In this document: positions 53,807-61,968 of the stretch, piece after piece
How positions within the stretch are numbered: the stretch's first letter is position 1
Layout: each line of letters begins with the position of its first letter
DNA from: Sphingobium boeckii
GTDB lineage: Bacteria; Pseudomonadota; Alphaproteobacteria; Sphingomonadales; Sphingomonadaceae
Assembly (NCBI RefSeq): GCF_014199215.1
Contig: NZ_JACIJC010000001.1
Span: 498,001-562,000 of the forward strand
Direction: 5' to 3'
DNA: 64,000 nucleotides
Notes under the pieces: model-generated
Databases searched by the model: none
Seen by the model: the letters and a program-made list of their open reading frames with translations, nothing else
Told to the model about the DNA's origin: nothing
Made by a program: the position numbers and the translations under genes

Positions 53807-55270
53807 TCAGTAATTGTAGGCGCGTTCGCCATGTTCCGCGAGGTCGAGGCCTTCCTGTTCGACTTCGACGGTGGGGCGGAGGCCAATCGTGTATTTGAGC
53901 GCGAGGAACAGAACCAGCGAGACGGTTCCGGTCCACAGCACCGTGGTGCCAACGGCCCAGATCTGGGTCATGACCTGCGCACCCATGTCATACACGCCAG
54001 CCTTGGCGACAGGCGCGGTATAGTCGATCCAGCCCTGACCACCGAAGTCCGGATTGGCCACAACGCCGGTGCCGATCGCGCCGATGATCCCGCCCACGCA
54101 GTGGATGCCGAACACGTCGAGCGTGTCGTCATATTTCAGCGCATTCTTGACCGTGGTGACGAACACGAAGCAGACACCCGACGCAACCGCGCCTAGGATG
54201 ATCGCGGTGCCGGGGTGGGCAAAGCCCGCTGCCGGCGTGATGGCGACGAGGCCGGCAACGACGCCCGATGCAGCGCCGAGCAACGAAGGCTTCTTGTGCA
54301 CGATCTGCTCGATCACGGCCCAGGTGACGCCGGCCGCCGCGGTGGCGGTGAAGGTGTTGATGAAGGCGAGTGCGCCAAAGGCATTGGCTTCGAGACCCGA
54401 GCCGGCGTTGAAACCGAACCAGCCGATCCAGAGCAAGGATGCACCGATCATGGTCATCACCAGCGAGTGCGGCGGCATGGGCTCAGACTTGTAGCCGATG
54501 CGCGGACCGATCACGAGGCAGCCTACAAGGCCGGCGATGCCCGCATTGATGTGAACCACGGTGCCACCAGCGAAATCGAGCGCGCCCCAGCCATACAGCA
54601 GGCCCATATCGGTGGGCGCTGCATACAGGAAGTCTGGGCCAGCCCAATACCATACCATGTGTGCGATCGGGAAATAGGCGAGCGTCAGCCATGCCACCGT
54701 GAAGATGATCAGCGGGGTGAATTTCACACGCTCTGCAAACGCCCCGACGATCAGCGCCGGCGTGATGCAGGCGAAGGTCATCTGGAAGATCACGAACACA
54801 TATTCAGGCAGATAGACGCCGTTGGAGAAGGTCGCGGCGAAGGTCGACGGATCGACGCCCTTCAGAAACGCCTTGTCCAGCCCGCCGAACAGGCTCGGGA
54901 AGGGCGATCCGGTCGAGGTGAAGGCCATCGAATAGCCCCAGCCGAACCAGACGAGTGCGGCAACGCAGACGATGGTGAGAACCTGCATCAACACAGAGAG
55001 CATGTTCTTGGTGCGGACAAGGCCGCCGTAGAAGAGCGCGAGTGCGGGCACGGACATCATCAGCACGAAGGCCGAAGCGACCAGCATCCAGGCGACATCG
55101 CCCTTGTTGACCATATCGGCGGTTGGCGTGAAGGCCGCGGCTGCGGCAGGCGCAGCTTCCGCCACGGCGTCGACCGCATTCGCGGCGACATTCGCCCAGG
55201 CGGACGAAGCAGCGATGAGAGAGGCGCCGAGCGCCCCTGCAACCGCTGCGATTTTCTTTGAAATCGTCAT
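53807..55270 (-). CDS. amt: Ammonium transporter
   Basis: A 487-residue Amt/Mep-type channel. A signal peptide (MTISKKIAAVAGALGASLIA) precedes a short periplasmic Ala-rich stretch and eleven membrane helices. FAGGTVVHINAGIAGLVGCL and FGIHCVGGIIGAIGTGVVA hold the twin pore histidines, and SALFYGGL-like GGLVRTKNMLSV is in helix 1. It imports ammonium and is blocked by GlnK. It follows glnK by 14 bp and is presumably transcribed from the sigma-54 promoter upstream of glnK. Confidence 0.95.
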   Translation of the reverse strand: MTISKKIAAVAGALGASLIAASSAWANVAANAVDAVAEAAPAAAAAFTPTADMVNKGDVAWMLVASAFVLMMSVPALALFYGGLVRTKNMLSVLMQVLTIVCVAALVWFGWGYSMAFTSTGSPFPSLFGGLDKAFLKGVDPSTFAATFSNGVYLPEYVFVIFQMTFACITPALIVGAFAERVKFTPLIIFTVAWLTLAYFPIAHMVWYWAGPDFLYAAPTDMGLLYGWGALDFAGGTVVHINAGIAGLVGCLVIGPRIGYKSEPMPPHSLVMTMIGASLLWIGWFGFNAGSGLEANAFGALAFINTFTATAAAGVTWAVIEQIVHKKPSLLGAASGVVAGLVAITPAAGFAHPGTAIILGAVASGVCFVFVTTVKNALKYDDTLDVFGIHCVGGIIGAIGTGVVANPDFGGQGWIDYTAPVAKAGVYDMGAQVMTQIWAVGTTVLWTGTVSLVLFLALKYTIGLRPTVEVEQEGLDLAEHGERAYNY

Positions 55271-55284
55271 TGTTCCCCCTTTTC

Positions 55285-55623
55285 TCAAAGCGCGGTTTCG
55301 TCGGTTTCGCCCGTGCGGATGCGAACCGCCTGGCTCACGTCCAGCACGAAGATCTTGCCGTCGCCGATGGCGCCGGTGTTGGCGGCGGCCTGAACGGCTT
55401 CCACCACGCGGTTCGCGAGATCAGAGGCGCATACGACCTCGATCTTGATCTTGGGAACCATGTTCGTGCTGTATTCGGCACCGCGATAGATTTCGGTTTG
55501 CCCCTTTTGCCGCCCGAAGCCCTTGACTTCGGAGACGGTCATCCCGGCGACCCCAAGCTCGGAGAGGGCTTCACGCACCTCGTCCAGCTTGAACGGTTTG
55601 ATGATGGCTATGACGAGTTTCAT
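55285..55623 (-). CDS. glnK: P-II nitrogen regulatory protein GlnK
   Basis: A 112-residue PII protein. MKLVIAIIKPFKLDEVREAL begins the fold. The T-loop EIYRGAEYSTN carries Tyr51, the site of uridylylation, and TGAIGDGKIFVLDVSQAVRI is the ATP/2-oxoglutarate-binding region. Pairing with amt identifies it as GlnK, which senses nitrogen status and gates the ammonium channel. A sigma-54 promoter lies 54 bp before the start. Confidence 0.95.
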   Translation of the reverse strand: MKLVIAIIKPFKLDEVREALSELGVAGMTVSEVKGFGRQKGQTEIYRGAEYSTNMVPKIKIEVVCASDLANRVVEAVQAAANTGAIGDGKIFVLDVSQAVRIRTGETDETAL

Positions 55624-55676
55624 TCGGCCCCCTTATTGCGTTGTCCGATCGGGACATTTGTCCGCCACGATCAAGA

Positions 55677-55691
55677 GCAAGGGGTGTGCCA
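55677..55691 (-). promoter_or_regulatory. Sigma-54 promoter of glnK-amt
   Basis: On the minus strand TGGCAC (55691-55686), 5 nt, then TTGC (55680-55677) exactly fits the -24/-12 elements of sigma-54 promoters. It lies 54 bp before the glnK ATG. Sigma-54 with the activator NtrC is the usual control of glnK-amt. I did not find a complete NtrC palindrome in the adjacent 100 bp, only GTGCAC-type half-sites. Confidence 0.85.
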
Positions 55692-55807
55692 GAATCCGGA
55701 GTCGCCCGGATTCCGCCGCGGTGCACAAATTTCTGTCCGCGTGATGAGAGGGTGAGGGTCTAATTATTGTGCAGACGCAAATGAATGCCTATTTTCCAGG
55801 CAGCCTT

Positions 55808-56008
55808 TCAGCTTTGCGCAAGAATATTCTGCGCGGCATCAAAATCTTCGTCCGCCACCATCAGACGCACGGGCGTCAGGAAGCCCAGGCCGAGCCCGCC
55901 CATGCCGCCGTCGAACAGCATTGCCTCTATCCCTTCGGAAAGAAGCTGCAGCCGCGCGAGGTCTGCGCCGATGCGATCGGAAAATTCGGCGACGGGGACG
56001 AGGGACAT
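55808..56008 (-). CDS. DUF2007 (putative signal-transducing) protein
   Basis: A 66-residue protein starting MSLVPVAEFSDRIGADLARL at ATG 56008; a GTG two codons earlier is less likely. RLQLLSEGIEAMLFDGGMGG and PVRLMVADEDFDAAQNILAQ match the small DUF2007 domain, found in many bacteria with no proven role and a fold like PII-type or ACT domains. It lies between the tldD unit and the glnK promoter on the minus strand. Confidence 0.75.
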   Translation of the reverse strand: MSLVPVAEFSDRIGADLARLQLLSEGIEAMLFDGGMGGLGLGFLTPVRLMVADEDFDAAQNILAQS

Positions 56009-56046
56009 GAACACTCTATAAACTGATCCCTCGCCAGATCCAATTT

Positions 56047-56131
56047 CCGTTCCGGCTGAGCCTGTCGAAGCCCTTTTCTTTCTTATGGATCGTAAGGCAG
56101 GAAGAGGCTTCGACAGGCTCAGCCCGAACGG
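56047..56131. repeat. 26-bp inverted repeat, second copy of the CCGTTCGGGCTGAG family
   Basis: The arm 56047-56072 pairs with 56106-56131 with one mismatch over 26 bp; the spacer is T-rich then A/G-rich and unlike that at 40429-40458. It lies 14 bp after the DUF924 stop and downstream of the tldD operon on the minus strand, consistent with a terminator role. Confidence 0.8.
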
Positions 56132-56144
56132 CTGGCGGCGGCAA

Positions 56145-56687
56145 TTACCAGCCCGCGCCTTCCTCGGCTGCCTCTTCCTCGCCCGGCCGCATGGCGCGGC
56201 CCAAGATGCCGTTGCGATGGGGAAAGCGGTGAAAGCGCTTGATCACCTCATGATGCTTTTTCGCGAAATCCAGCGAGTCCGCTTTGCCGAGCGCGGTGAA
56301 GAGCAGGATCGAGCGCTCCTGATCGTCCATATCCTCGCTATGCTGGAACGGCATATAGAGAAAGCTGCGTTCGTCTTCGCTCAGCGTATCATCGAAATCC
56401 TTGTCGAGCGCCCCGCGCGCGATCGCCAGCGCCAGGGGATCGGTGGCGAACGCCTCGGCGCTGTCGCGAAACAGATTGCGCGAGAATTGATCGAACAGGA
56501 TCACGCCCGCCAGCGCCTCTTTCGCCGAACCCAGGAAACTGTCCGGCGTGCGCTCGCGCCAATCCTCCCGCAGATCGCCGAAGCGCGCCCGGATCGCCGC
56601 ATCCGTCTCGTCCGACCGCACCCACCAGCGATCCGGCCCGATCTTGTCGAACCAGAAGTGGAGGATGGCCTGCGCTTCCGGGCTCAA
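56145..56687 (-). CDS. DUF924 family protein
   Basis: A 180-residue helical protein. I take the TTG at 56687 as start (LSPEAQAILHFWFDKIG), which overlaps the tldD stop (TTGA); in-frame upstream sequence lies within tldD. WWVRSDETDAAIRARFGDLR, VILFDQFSRNLFRDSAEAF and ERSFLYMPFQHSEDMDDQE are the TPR-like motifs of DUF924, whose function is unknown. It is translationally coupled to tldD. Confidence 0.85.
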   Translation of the reverse strand: MSPEAQAILHFWFDKIGPDRWWVRSDETDAAIRARFGDLREDWRERTPDSFLGSAKEALAGVILFDQFSRNLFRDSAEAFATDPLALAIARGALDKDFDDTLSEDERSFLYMPFQHSEDMDDQERSILLFTALGKADSLDFAKKHHEVIKRFHRFPHRNGILGRAMRPGEEEAAEEGAGW

Positions 56688-58108
56688 GCCGCAGTGCCAC
56701 CCACTGTGAGCGCGTTGATCAGCAGTGTGGGTTGACCCACACCCGCCGGCACCGATTGCCCCGCCTTGCCGCACATGCCCACGCCTTCATCCAGCGCGAA
56801 ATCATTGCCGATGCCGGTGACCTTGGTCAGCACGCTCGGGCCATCGCCGATCAGCGTGGCACCCTTGATCGGCGCGCCCAGCTTGCCATTTTCGATCTTA
56901 TAGGCCTCGGTGCAGGAGAAGACGAACTTGCCCGACACGATATCGACCTGCCCGCCGCCGAAGCTCTTCGCGAAGATGCCGTTCTTCACACGGAACAGCA
57001 TCTCGGCGGGATCATCATGGCCGCCCTTCATGAAGGTGTTGGTCATGCGCGGCATCGGGGCATGGGCATAGGATTGGCGGCGGCCGTTGCCGGTGGGCTC
57101 CACCCCCATCAGGCGGGCGTTGAGCCGGTCCTGCATATAGCCCTTCAAGATACCGTCCTCGATCAGGATCGTCTCGCCCGTGGGCGTGCCTTCATCGTCG
57201 ATCGAGAGAGAACCGCGCCGTGCCCCGATCGATCCGTCGTCGACCACGGTGACGCCCGCCGCCGCCACGCGTTCCCCGATTCGGCCGGAAAAGGCGCTGG
57301 TGCCCTTGCGGTTGAAATCGCCTTCCAGGCCGTGGCCGATCGCTTCATGCAGCAGGATGCCCGGCCAGCCGGGGCCGAGCAGCACGGTCGTCTCGCCCGC
57401 AGGCGCGGCAACCGCTTCCAGATTGACCAGCGCCTGTGCCAGCGCCTCGTCGATCGCGCGGTTCCAGGTGGCGGGTTCGAACAATTGATCATAGAGATAG
57501 CGGCCGCCCATGCCGAAATTGCCCGTCTCGCGCCGGCCATTCTGTTCGGCGACGATGCTCACGTTCAGGCGGACCAAGGGGCGCACGTCCATTCCCGAAT
57601 AGCCATCGGCGCGGACGATCTCCACCACCGTCCAGGATGCGGACAGGCCGACGGAGACCTGCGCCACGCGTGGATCGCGCGCGCGGGCGGCAGCGTCGAT
57701 CGCCTCGCACAATGCAACCTTCTTGGCGAAGGGGATCAGGCCCATGGGATCGTCGGCGGTGTAGAGGTGCCGGTTGTTGCCGCGCGGGGGTGGGGCGGGC
57801 TCGCCCTTGGCGGGATCGAGCAAGGTCAGCGTCTCGGCCGCGCGGCGGATGGCGGCGGCGCTGAGTTCATTGGCATGGGCAAAGCCGGTGGTCTCGCCCG
57901 ATACGCCGCGCAGGCCGAAACCCGATTCGCTGGAATAGTCCGCTGTCTTCAGGCGGCCGTCATCGAAACCGAAGCTCTCGGACGCGGCATATTGAAGATA
58001 CAGTTCGCCATCGTCGCAGCGCTTCAGCGCTTCGGCGGTCAGCTTTTTGGCGGTATCGGGATCGAGCCCGTCGGCGCGATAGAGAAAGGAGCGGGGATCT
58101 GTTTGCAT
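56684..58108 (-). CDS. tldD: Metalloprotease TldD
   Basis: A 474-residue cytoplasmic zinc protease subunit. HEAIGHGLEGD gives the HExxxH zinc motif. YAASESFGFDDGRLKTADYS near the N-terminus and GGGQVDIVSGKFVFSCTEAY and GNDFALDEGVGMCGKAGQSV near the C-terminus are family motifs. TldD works with TldE/PmbA to cut unfolded peptides, including modified peptide antibiotics and CcdA. No tldE gene is in the window. It overlaps the DUF924 gene by 4 bp. Confidence 0.95.
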   Translation of the reverse strand: MQTDPRSFLYRADGLDPDTAKKLTAEALKRCDDGELYLQYAASESFGFDDGRLKTADYSSESGFGLRGVSGETTGFAHANELSAAAIRRAAETLTLLDPAKGEPAPPPRGNNRHLYTADDPMGLIPFAKKVALCEAIDAAARARDPRVAQVSVGLSASWTVVEIVRADGYSGMDVRPLVRLNVSIVAEQNGRRETGNFGMGGRYLYDQLFEPATWNRAIDEALAQALVNLEAVAAPAGETTVLLGPGWPGILLHEAIGHGLEGDFNRKGTSAFSGRIGERVAAAGVTVVDDGSIGARRGSLSIDDEGTPTGETILIEDGILKGYMQDRLNARLMGVEPTGNGRRQSYAHAPMPRMTNTFMKGGHDDPAEMLFRVKNGIFAKSFGGGQVDIVSGKFVFSCTEAYKIENGKLGAPIKGATLIGDGPSVLTKVTGIGNDFALDEGVGMCGKAGQSVPAGVGQPTLLINALTVGGTAA

Positions 58109-58156
58109 ACCCCCGATATAGGGGCAGAATCCGTGATGTGCACCCCGGTCCGGCGC

Positions 58157-58354
58157 TTATCCGGCCGGATGATCCGCCGGCCCGCCGATCAGAATGAACC
58201 GGCGATCGCAATAGCCGCAATCGGCAAAGCCCTTCTCGTCAATTTCGAGCCACACGCGCGGATGACCAAGCGCTGCGCCGCCGGGGATTTCGCTCGCGCC
58301 GTCACAGGCGACACGGCTGGTGTTCACGCGGGTGGTTTCGGGAGCGTTTGTCAT
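58157..58354 (-). CDS. zf-CHCC zinc-finger protein (NDUFS6-like)
   Basis: A 65-residue protein from ATG 58354. VACDGASEIPGGAALGHPRV followed by ADCGYCDRRFIL supplies the Cys, His, Cys, Cys set of the zf-CHCC domain, as in the small complex I subunit NDUFS6 of mitochondria and its alphaproteobacterial relatives. A role in respiratory complex I is likely by homology. No nuo genes are adjacent. It lies 48 bp upstream of tldD on the same strand. Confidence 0.85.
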   Translation of the reverse strand: MTNAPETTRVNTSRVACDGASEIPGGAALGHPRVWLEIDEKGFADCGYCDRRFILIGGPADHPAG

Positions 58355-58405
58355 GATGAGGCGCTTAGCAAGCGCGCATGGGCCGCGCAATCCGGCGCGT
58401 GCGGA

Positions 58406-58945
58406 TCAGAGATAGTTTACCGTGAGCGTGAAATTGCCCGAATAAGCGCCAGGAAGCTGGTTCGCACCCACGTTCAGCGTGCCACCGACGCGAAACGTCT
58501 GCAGCCCTGTGCCGGGAAACAGGCGAATGCCGGTGCCGCCTTCCACGTTGAGCGTGCTCGTCATGCTGCCGCCGCCCGCGCGGGTGAGTGTCGGCGCTGC
58601 GCTGATCCCCACCACAACCAGGATGCCGATCGCCGCCGCGCCCACGAATTGCGCGCCATTGGGCGTGCCGCCGATCGCCGTGACCCCGCCCGCGGTGGTT
58701 CGCGCGCCGGTGGTCGGGTTGATCGTCACGGTGCCCGGCGTGCCCCCCACCGCGACATCGCCGAAATCGAGATCGGCGGTCTTCAACAGCGATAGCGGCT
58801 TCACCGTGATGACCACCGCATCGCCATTGCCGGTCTTGGCGAAACCATGGCCGGGCAGCCCGATCAGCGCGATCAGGCAGGCGCTGCGCAAGGCGAGGCC
58901 AGACCAGTCGATCGCTTTATTTGCAAGAGTGTCGGTGAATGCCAT
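58406..58945 (-). CDS. DUF4402 secreted protein
   Basis: A 179-residue exported protein. MAFTDTLANKAIDWSGLALR and the following hydrophobic stretch form a long signal peptide ending near GHGFAKTG; AGGA lies 8 nt before ATG 58945, preferred over ATG 58966. DLDFGDVAVGGTPGTVTINP and PGAYSGNFTLTVNYL are the start and end of DUF4402, an Ig-like beta domain related to fimbrial subunits. No chaperone-usher genes are adjacent, so assembly is unclear. Confidence 0.82.
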   Translation of the reverse strand: MAFTDTLANKAIDWSGLALRSACLIALIGLPGHGFAKTGNGDAVVITVKPLSLLKTADLDFGDVAVGGTPGTVTINPTTGARTTAGGVTAIGGTPNGAQFVGAAAIGILVVVGISAAPTLTRAGGGSMTSTLNVEGGTGIRLFPGTGLQTFRVGGTLNVGANQLPGAYSGNFTLTVNYL

Positions 58946-59278
58946 GCGATGATCCTGCTCTTCCATTGCTTAACAAGCGGTTCCCTTGCCGGGAATCCGT
59001 TTCAAAACGCGCGTGGAGCTTGTCATGATGGCATGTGGCGCGAGGGGGCGGCTGCGAGACCGTCCCCCCACTTGTCCCCCCGATGCGCCGCTTATGCGTT
59101 GCATGGTCGGGAGCGTTGGCAGGCCCCACACCCGCCGCCGCTCATAAGACCGTCTCTGGTCCCCACCTCAAAGGCTCTACGGGCCTCCGCTGAAAGCATG
59201 ATGAAAGGCTATGGTTAATCAAAGCTAAACATCCGTCTACGGCTTTGCGCGAACGCGGCAACCGTCTATGCGGACGGG
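58946..59278. other. 333-bp divergent intergenic region, no gene found
   Basis: This region separates the divergent DUF4402 and ABC ATPase genes. It is rich in G/C runs (GTCCCCCCACTTGTCCCCCC) and has several short inverted pairs, for example CCGTC/GACGG at about 59262-59277, just before the ABC start. The nearest regulatory match is TTAA-N7-TAAA at 59215-59229, one base off the CtrA box TTAA-N7-TTAA. Only a weak 41-codon frame exists. I see no tRNA, 6S or SRP RNA features. Confidence 0.4.
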
Positions 59279-60205
59279 ATGACTGAAGCCGCGATCGAAA
59301 TCCAGGGAATCGAGAAAACCTACGCCGGGGGGAAGCGCGCGCTGGAAGGCGTGAGTTTCGATGTGCCGCGCGGCCAGATATTCGGGCTGCTCGGGCCAAA
59401 TGGCGCGGGGAAGTCCACGCTGATCAATATCCTGGCCGGTCTGGTGAACAAGACCGCGGGCCGTGCCTCGATCTGGGGTTTCGATATCGACGCCAATCCG
59501 CGCAACGCCAAGGCGTCGATCGGCATCGTCAATCAGGAGATATTGTTCGATCCTTTCTTTACGCCGTTCGAGACGCTGGAGAATCAGGCCGGGCTTTATG
59601 GCGTGCCCAAGGCGAAGCGCCGGACGATGGACCTGCTGAAGGCGGTGCGCCTGGAAGACAAGGCCAATGCCTATGCGCGCACGCTCTCCGGCGGCATGAA
59701 GCGCCGCCTGATGGTGGCCAAGGCTTTGGTCCATGCGCCGCCCGTGCTGGTGCTGGACGAGCCGACCGCGGGCGTGGATATCGAATTGCGCCAGCAGCTC
59801 TGGTCCTATGTCCGCGAACTCAATGCGCAGGGCGTGACCGTGGTGCTCACCACGCATTATCTGGAGGAAGCCGAGGAATTGTGTGATCGCATCGCGATTA
59901 TCAATCACGGCAAATTGATCGCCAACCAACCCACGCGCGCATTGGTCGGCATGGCGCAGGAAAAGGTGGTCGAGGTCACGGTGGACCGCGATATCGCATT
60001 GACCCCGGTCAATGCCTGTTTCCAGAAGATCGAGCAAAAGGGCGACCGCGTGCTGGCGATCACCTATCAGAAGGACAAGGTGAACGCAGGCCAGGTGCTC
60101 GCCGCCGTCCAGGCCGATGGCTTCGGCATCATCGACGTGGTGACGCGCGAAGCCGATCTGGAGGATGTGTTCCTGAACCTGACGCGCGCCAGCAATGCGG
60201 CATAA
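59279..60205 (+). CDS. ABC transporter ATP-binding protein, orphan
   Basis: A 308-residue ATPase of the ABC-2/drug-export type. Walker A is LLGPNGAGKSTLINILAG, the signature is ARTLSGGMKRRLMVAK, Walker B is VLVLDEPTAGVDIELR and the switch His is in VLTTHYLEEAEELC. A C-terminal extension of about 80 residues (from KVVEVTVDRDIALTPVNA) is typical of CcmA/YadG-like exporters. The expected ABC-2 permease gene is not next to it in either direction. A repeat element separates it from nadB. Confidence 0.88.
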   Translation: MTEAAIEIQGIEKTYAGGKRALEGVSFDVPRGQIFGLLGPNGAGKSTLINILAGLVNKTAGRASIWGFDIDANPRNAKASIGIVNQEILFDPFFTPFETLENQAGLYGVPKAKRRTMDLLKAVRLEDKANAYARTLSGGMKRRLMVAKALVHAPPVLVLDEPTAGVDIELRQQLWSYVRELNAQGVTVVLTTHYLEEAEELCDRIAIINHGKLIANQPTRALVGMAQEKVVEVTVDRDIALTPVNACFQKIEQKGDRVLAITYQKDKVNAGQVLAAVQADGFGIIDVVTREADLEDVFLNLTRASNAA

Positions 60206-60219
60206 GCGGTGACATTCTG

Positions 60220-60326
60220 CTCCCTTCCACGCTTTCGTGGAGGGGCTGGGGGTGGCTCTTCTTTATTTCTCCGCGACCCAGAAGAAGAACCCACCCCCAG
60301 CCCCGCCCGGAAGGCCGGAAGGGGAG
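60220..60326. repeat. Inverted repeat between the ABC ATPase and nadB genes
   Basis: GGGGCTGGGGGTGG (60242-60255) is exactly inverted as CCACCCCCAGCCCC (60291-60304). The outer ends also match inverted (CTCCCTTCC with GGAAGGGGAG), and a small hairpin CCACG-CTTT-CGTGG lies at 60227-60240. The central spacer is T- and A-rich. It fills most of the gap before nadB and is a separate repeat family from the others here. Confidence 0.75.
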
Positions 60327-60348
60327 TATTGGACGGATGTGAAGATCG

Positions 60349-61935
60349 ATGAGTAGCCACCATTACGACATCCTGATCATCGGCTCCGGTGCAGCCGGGC
60401 TGACGGCGGCGCTCAATCTGGCGGGCCGGTTCAAGGTGGCGGTGCTGGCCAAGGGCGGGCTTTCCGAAGGCGCGACGGGCTGGGCGCAGGGCGGGATCGC
60501 CGCGGTGCTGGAGCCGGGCGATACGTTCGAAAGCCATATCGAGGATACGATGGTGGCAGGCGCCGGCCTCAACAACCGCGCGACCGTCGAATTCGTGGTG
60601 GAGAATGCGCCGCGCGCGATCGAGCGGCTGGCCGAGCTGGGTGTGCCGTTTAACGCGGGCGGCACCGAACGCTGGCATCTGACGCGTGAAGGCGGGCACA
60701 GCCATCGCCGCATCGTGCATGTGGACGACGCCACCGGCTGGGCAGTGCAACAGGCACTCGAGAAGGCGGCGTTCGCCAATCCCAACATCACGCTGATCCC
60801 CGACATGGCGGTGATCGATCTGGTCACCAGCCGCCACGGCGAGCGCTTTTCCGGCGATGGTCATGTGTGGGGCGCTTATGCCTGCAACCGCAAGACCGGC
60901 CGGGTGGAGACCTTCACCGCGCGCGCCACGATCCTGGCGACGGGCGGGGCGGGGCGCACCTATCTTTATTCCACAGCCCCGCGCGGCGCGACCGGGGACG
61001 GCATCGCGATGGCGTGGCGCGCGGGTTGTCGCGTGTCCAACATGGAATTCATGCAATTCCATCCCACCTGTCTTTACAATCTGGAGGTCAAGAATTTCCT
61101 GATCACCGAGGCCGTGCGCGGCGAGGGCGGGTTGCTGAAAATCCCCACCACGGGCGAGCGTTTCATGCCGCGCTTCGATCCGCGCGAGGAACTGGCTCCG
61201 CGCGATGTGGTGGCGCGCGCGATCGATCATGAGATCAAACGGCTGGGTCTGGATTATGTCCATCTCGACATCAGCCACAAACCACCTGCATTCGTGATGG
61301 AGCATTTCCCCAATATCTATGCGCGGCTGCTGGAATTGGGCACGGATATTACCAAGGAGCCGATCCCGGTAGTCCCCGCGCAGCATTACACCTGCGGCGG
61401 CGTGATCATCGATCTGGACGGATGCACCGATCTGCCCGGACTTTACGCCGCCGGCGAGGTCACCGAATCCGGGCTGCACGGCGCCAATCGCCTGGCCTCC
61501 AACTCGCTGCTGGAATGCTTCGTGTTCGGTGAGGCTGCGGCCAGGCATATCGCGGCGCATTGGGATGGCCTGCCTCTGCCCCCGGCCATCCGGCCCTGGG
61601 ATGAAAGCCGCGTCACCGATTCCGATGAAGAGGTGATCGTGCAGCATAATTGGCGCGAAATCCGCCGGTTCATGTGGGATTATGTCGGCATCGTGCGCAC
61701 CACCAAGCGGCTTGAGCGCGCGCAGCATCGCGTGGCGCTGCTGCGGCAGGAAGTGGACGATTATTACGGCAATTTCCGCGTGACACCCGATCTGATCGAG
61801 CTGCGCAATCTGATCGAAGTCGCCAGCCTGATCGTCCGCTCCGCGCTGCGCCGCAAGGAAAGCCGCGGGCTGCATTACACGACGGACTATCCCGATACGC
61901 TGCTGACCGCGGATGATACGGTGCTGGTGCCTTGA
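60349..61935 (+). CDS. nadB: L-aspartate oxidase
   Basis: A 528-residue FAD enzyme that oxidises L-aspartate to iminoaspartate, the first step of NAD synthesis. HYDILIIGSGAAGLTAALNL binds FAD. EGATGWAQGGIAAVLEPGDT, REGGHSHRRIVHVDDATGW and HYTCGGVIIDLDGCTDLPGL with GEVTESGLHGANRLASNSLL are diagnostic and distinguish it from succinate dehydrogenase flavoproteins. nadA and nadC are not in the window. Confidence 0.95.
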   Translation: MSSHHYDILIIGSGAAGLTAALNLAGRFKVAVLAKGGLSEGATGWAQGGIAAVLEPGDTFESHIEDTMVAGAGLNNRATVEFVVENAPRAIERLAELGVPFNAGGTERWHLTREGGHSHRRIVHVDDATGWAVQQALEKAAFANPNITLIPDMAVIDLVTSRHGERFSGDGHVWGAYACNRKTGRVETFTARATILATGGAGRTYLYSTAPRGATGDGIAMAWRAGCRVSNMEFMQFHPTCLYNLEVKNFLITEAVRGEGGLLKIPTTGERFMPRFDPREELAPRDVVARAIDHEIKRLGLDYVHLDISHKPPAFVMEHFPNIYARLLELGTDITKEPIPVVPAQHYTCGGVIIDLDGCTDLPGLYAAGEVTESGLHGANRLASNSLLECFVFGEAAARHIAAHWDGLPLPPAIRPWDESRVTDSDEEVIVQHNWREIRRFMWDYVGIVRTTKRLERAQHRVALLRQEVDDYYGNFRVTPDLIELRNLIEVASLIVRSALRRKESRGLHYTTDYPDTLLTADDTVLVP

Positions 61936-61940
61936 ACCGA

Positions 61941-61968
61941 CCGTCATTCTGAACGCGTTTCAGGATCA
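61941..61968. repeat. Single-arm relative of the BIME-like repeat
   Basis: CCGTCATTCTGAACGCGTTTCAGGA (from 61941) matches one arm of the elements at 21053 and 31652, including the internal TTCTGAA/TTCAGGA hairpin. It lies between the convergent nadB and CAP-protein genes and overlaps the CAP stop by 3 bp. Confidence 0.6.

Noticed and set aside
55700-55780. NtrC binding sites upstream of glnK
   Set aside because: Only half-sites such as GTGCAC and TTGTGCA are present, not properly spaced palindromes.
59023-59148. A 41-codon ORF in the region before the ABC ATPase
   Set aside because: The product is an Arg/Pro/Cys-rich run of G/C homopolymers with no ribosome-binding site or family resemblance.
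21053-61968. A CRISPR array or tRNA-associated island from repeated elements
   Set aside because: The repeats are dispersed singly at gene ends, not in regular spacing, and no cas, integrase or att-like sequences accompany them.
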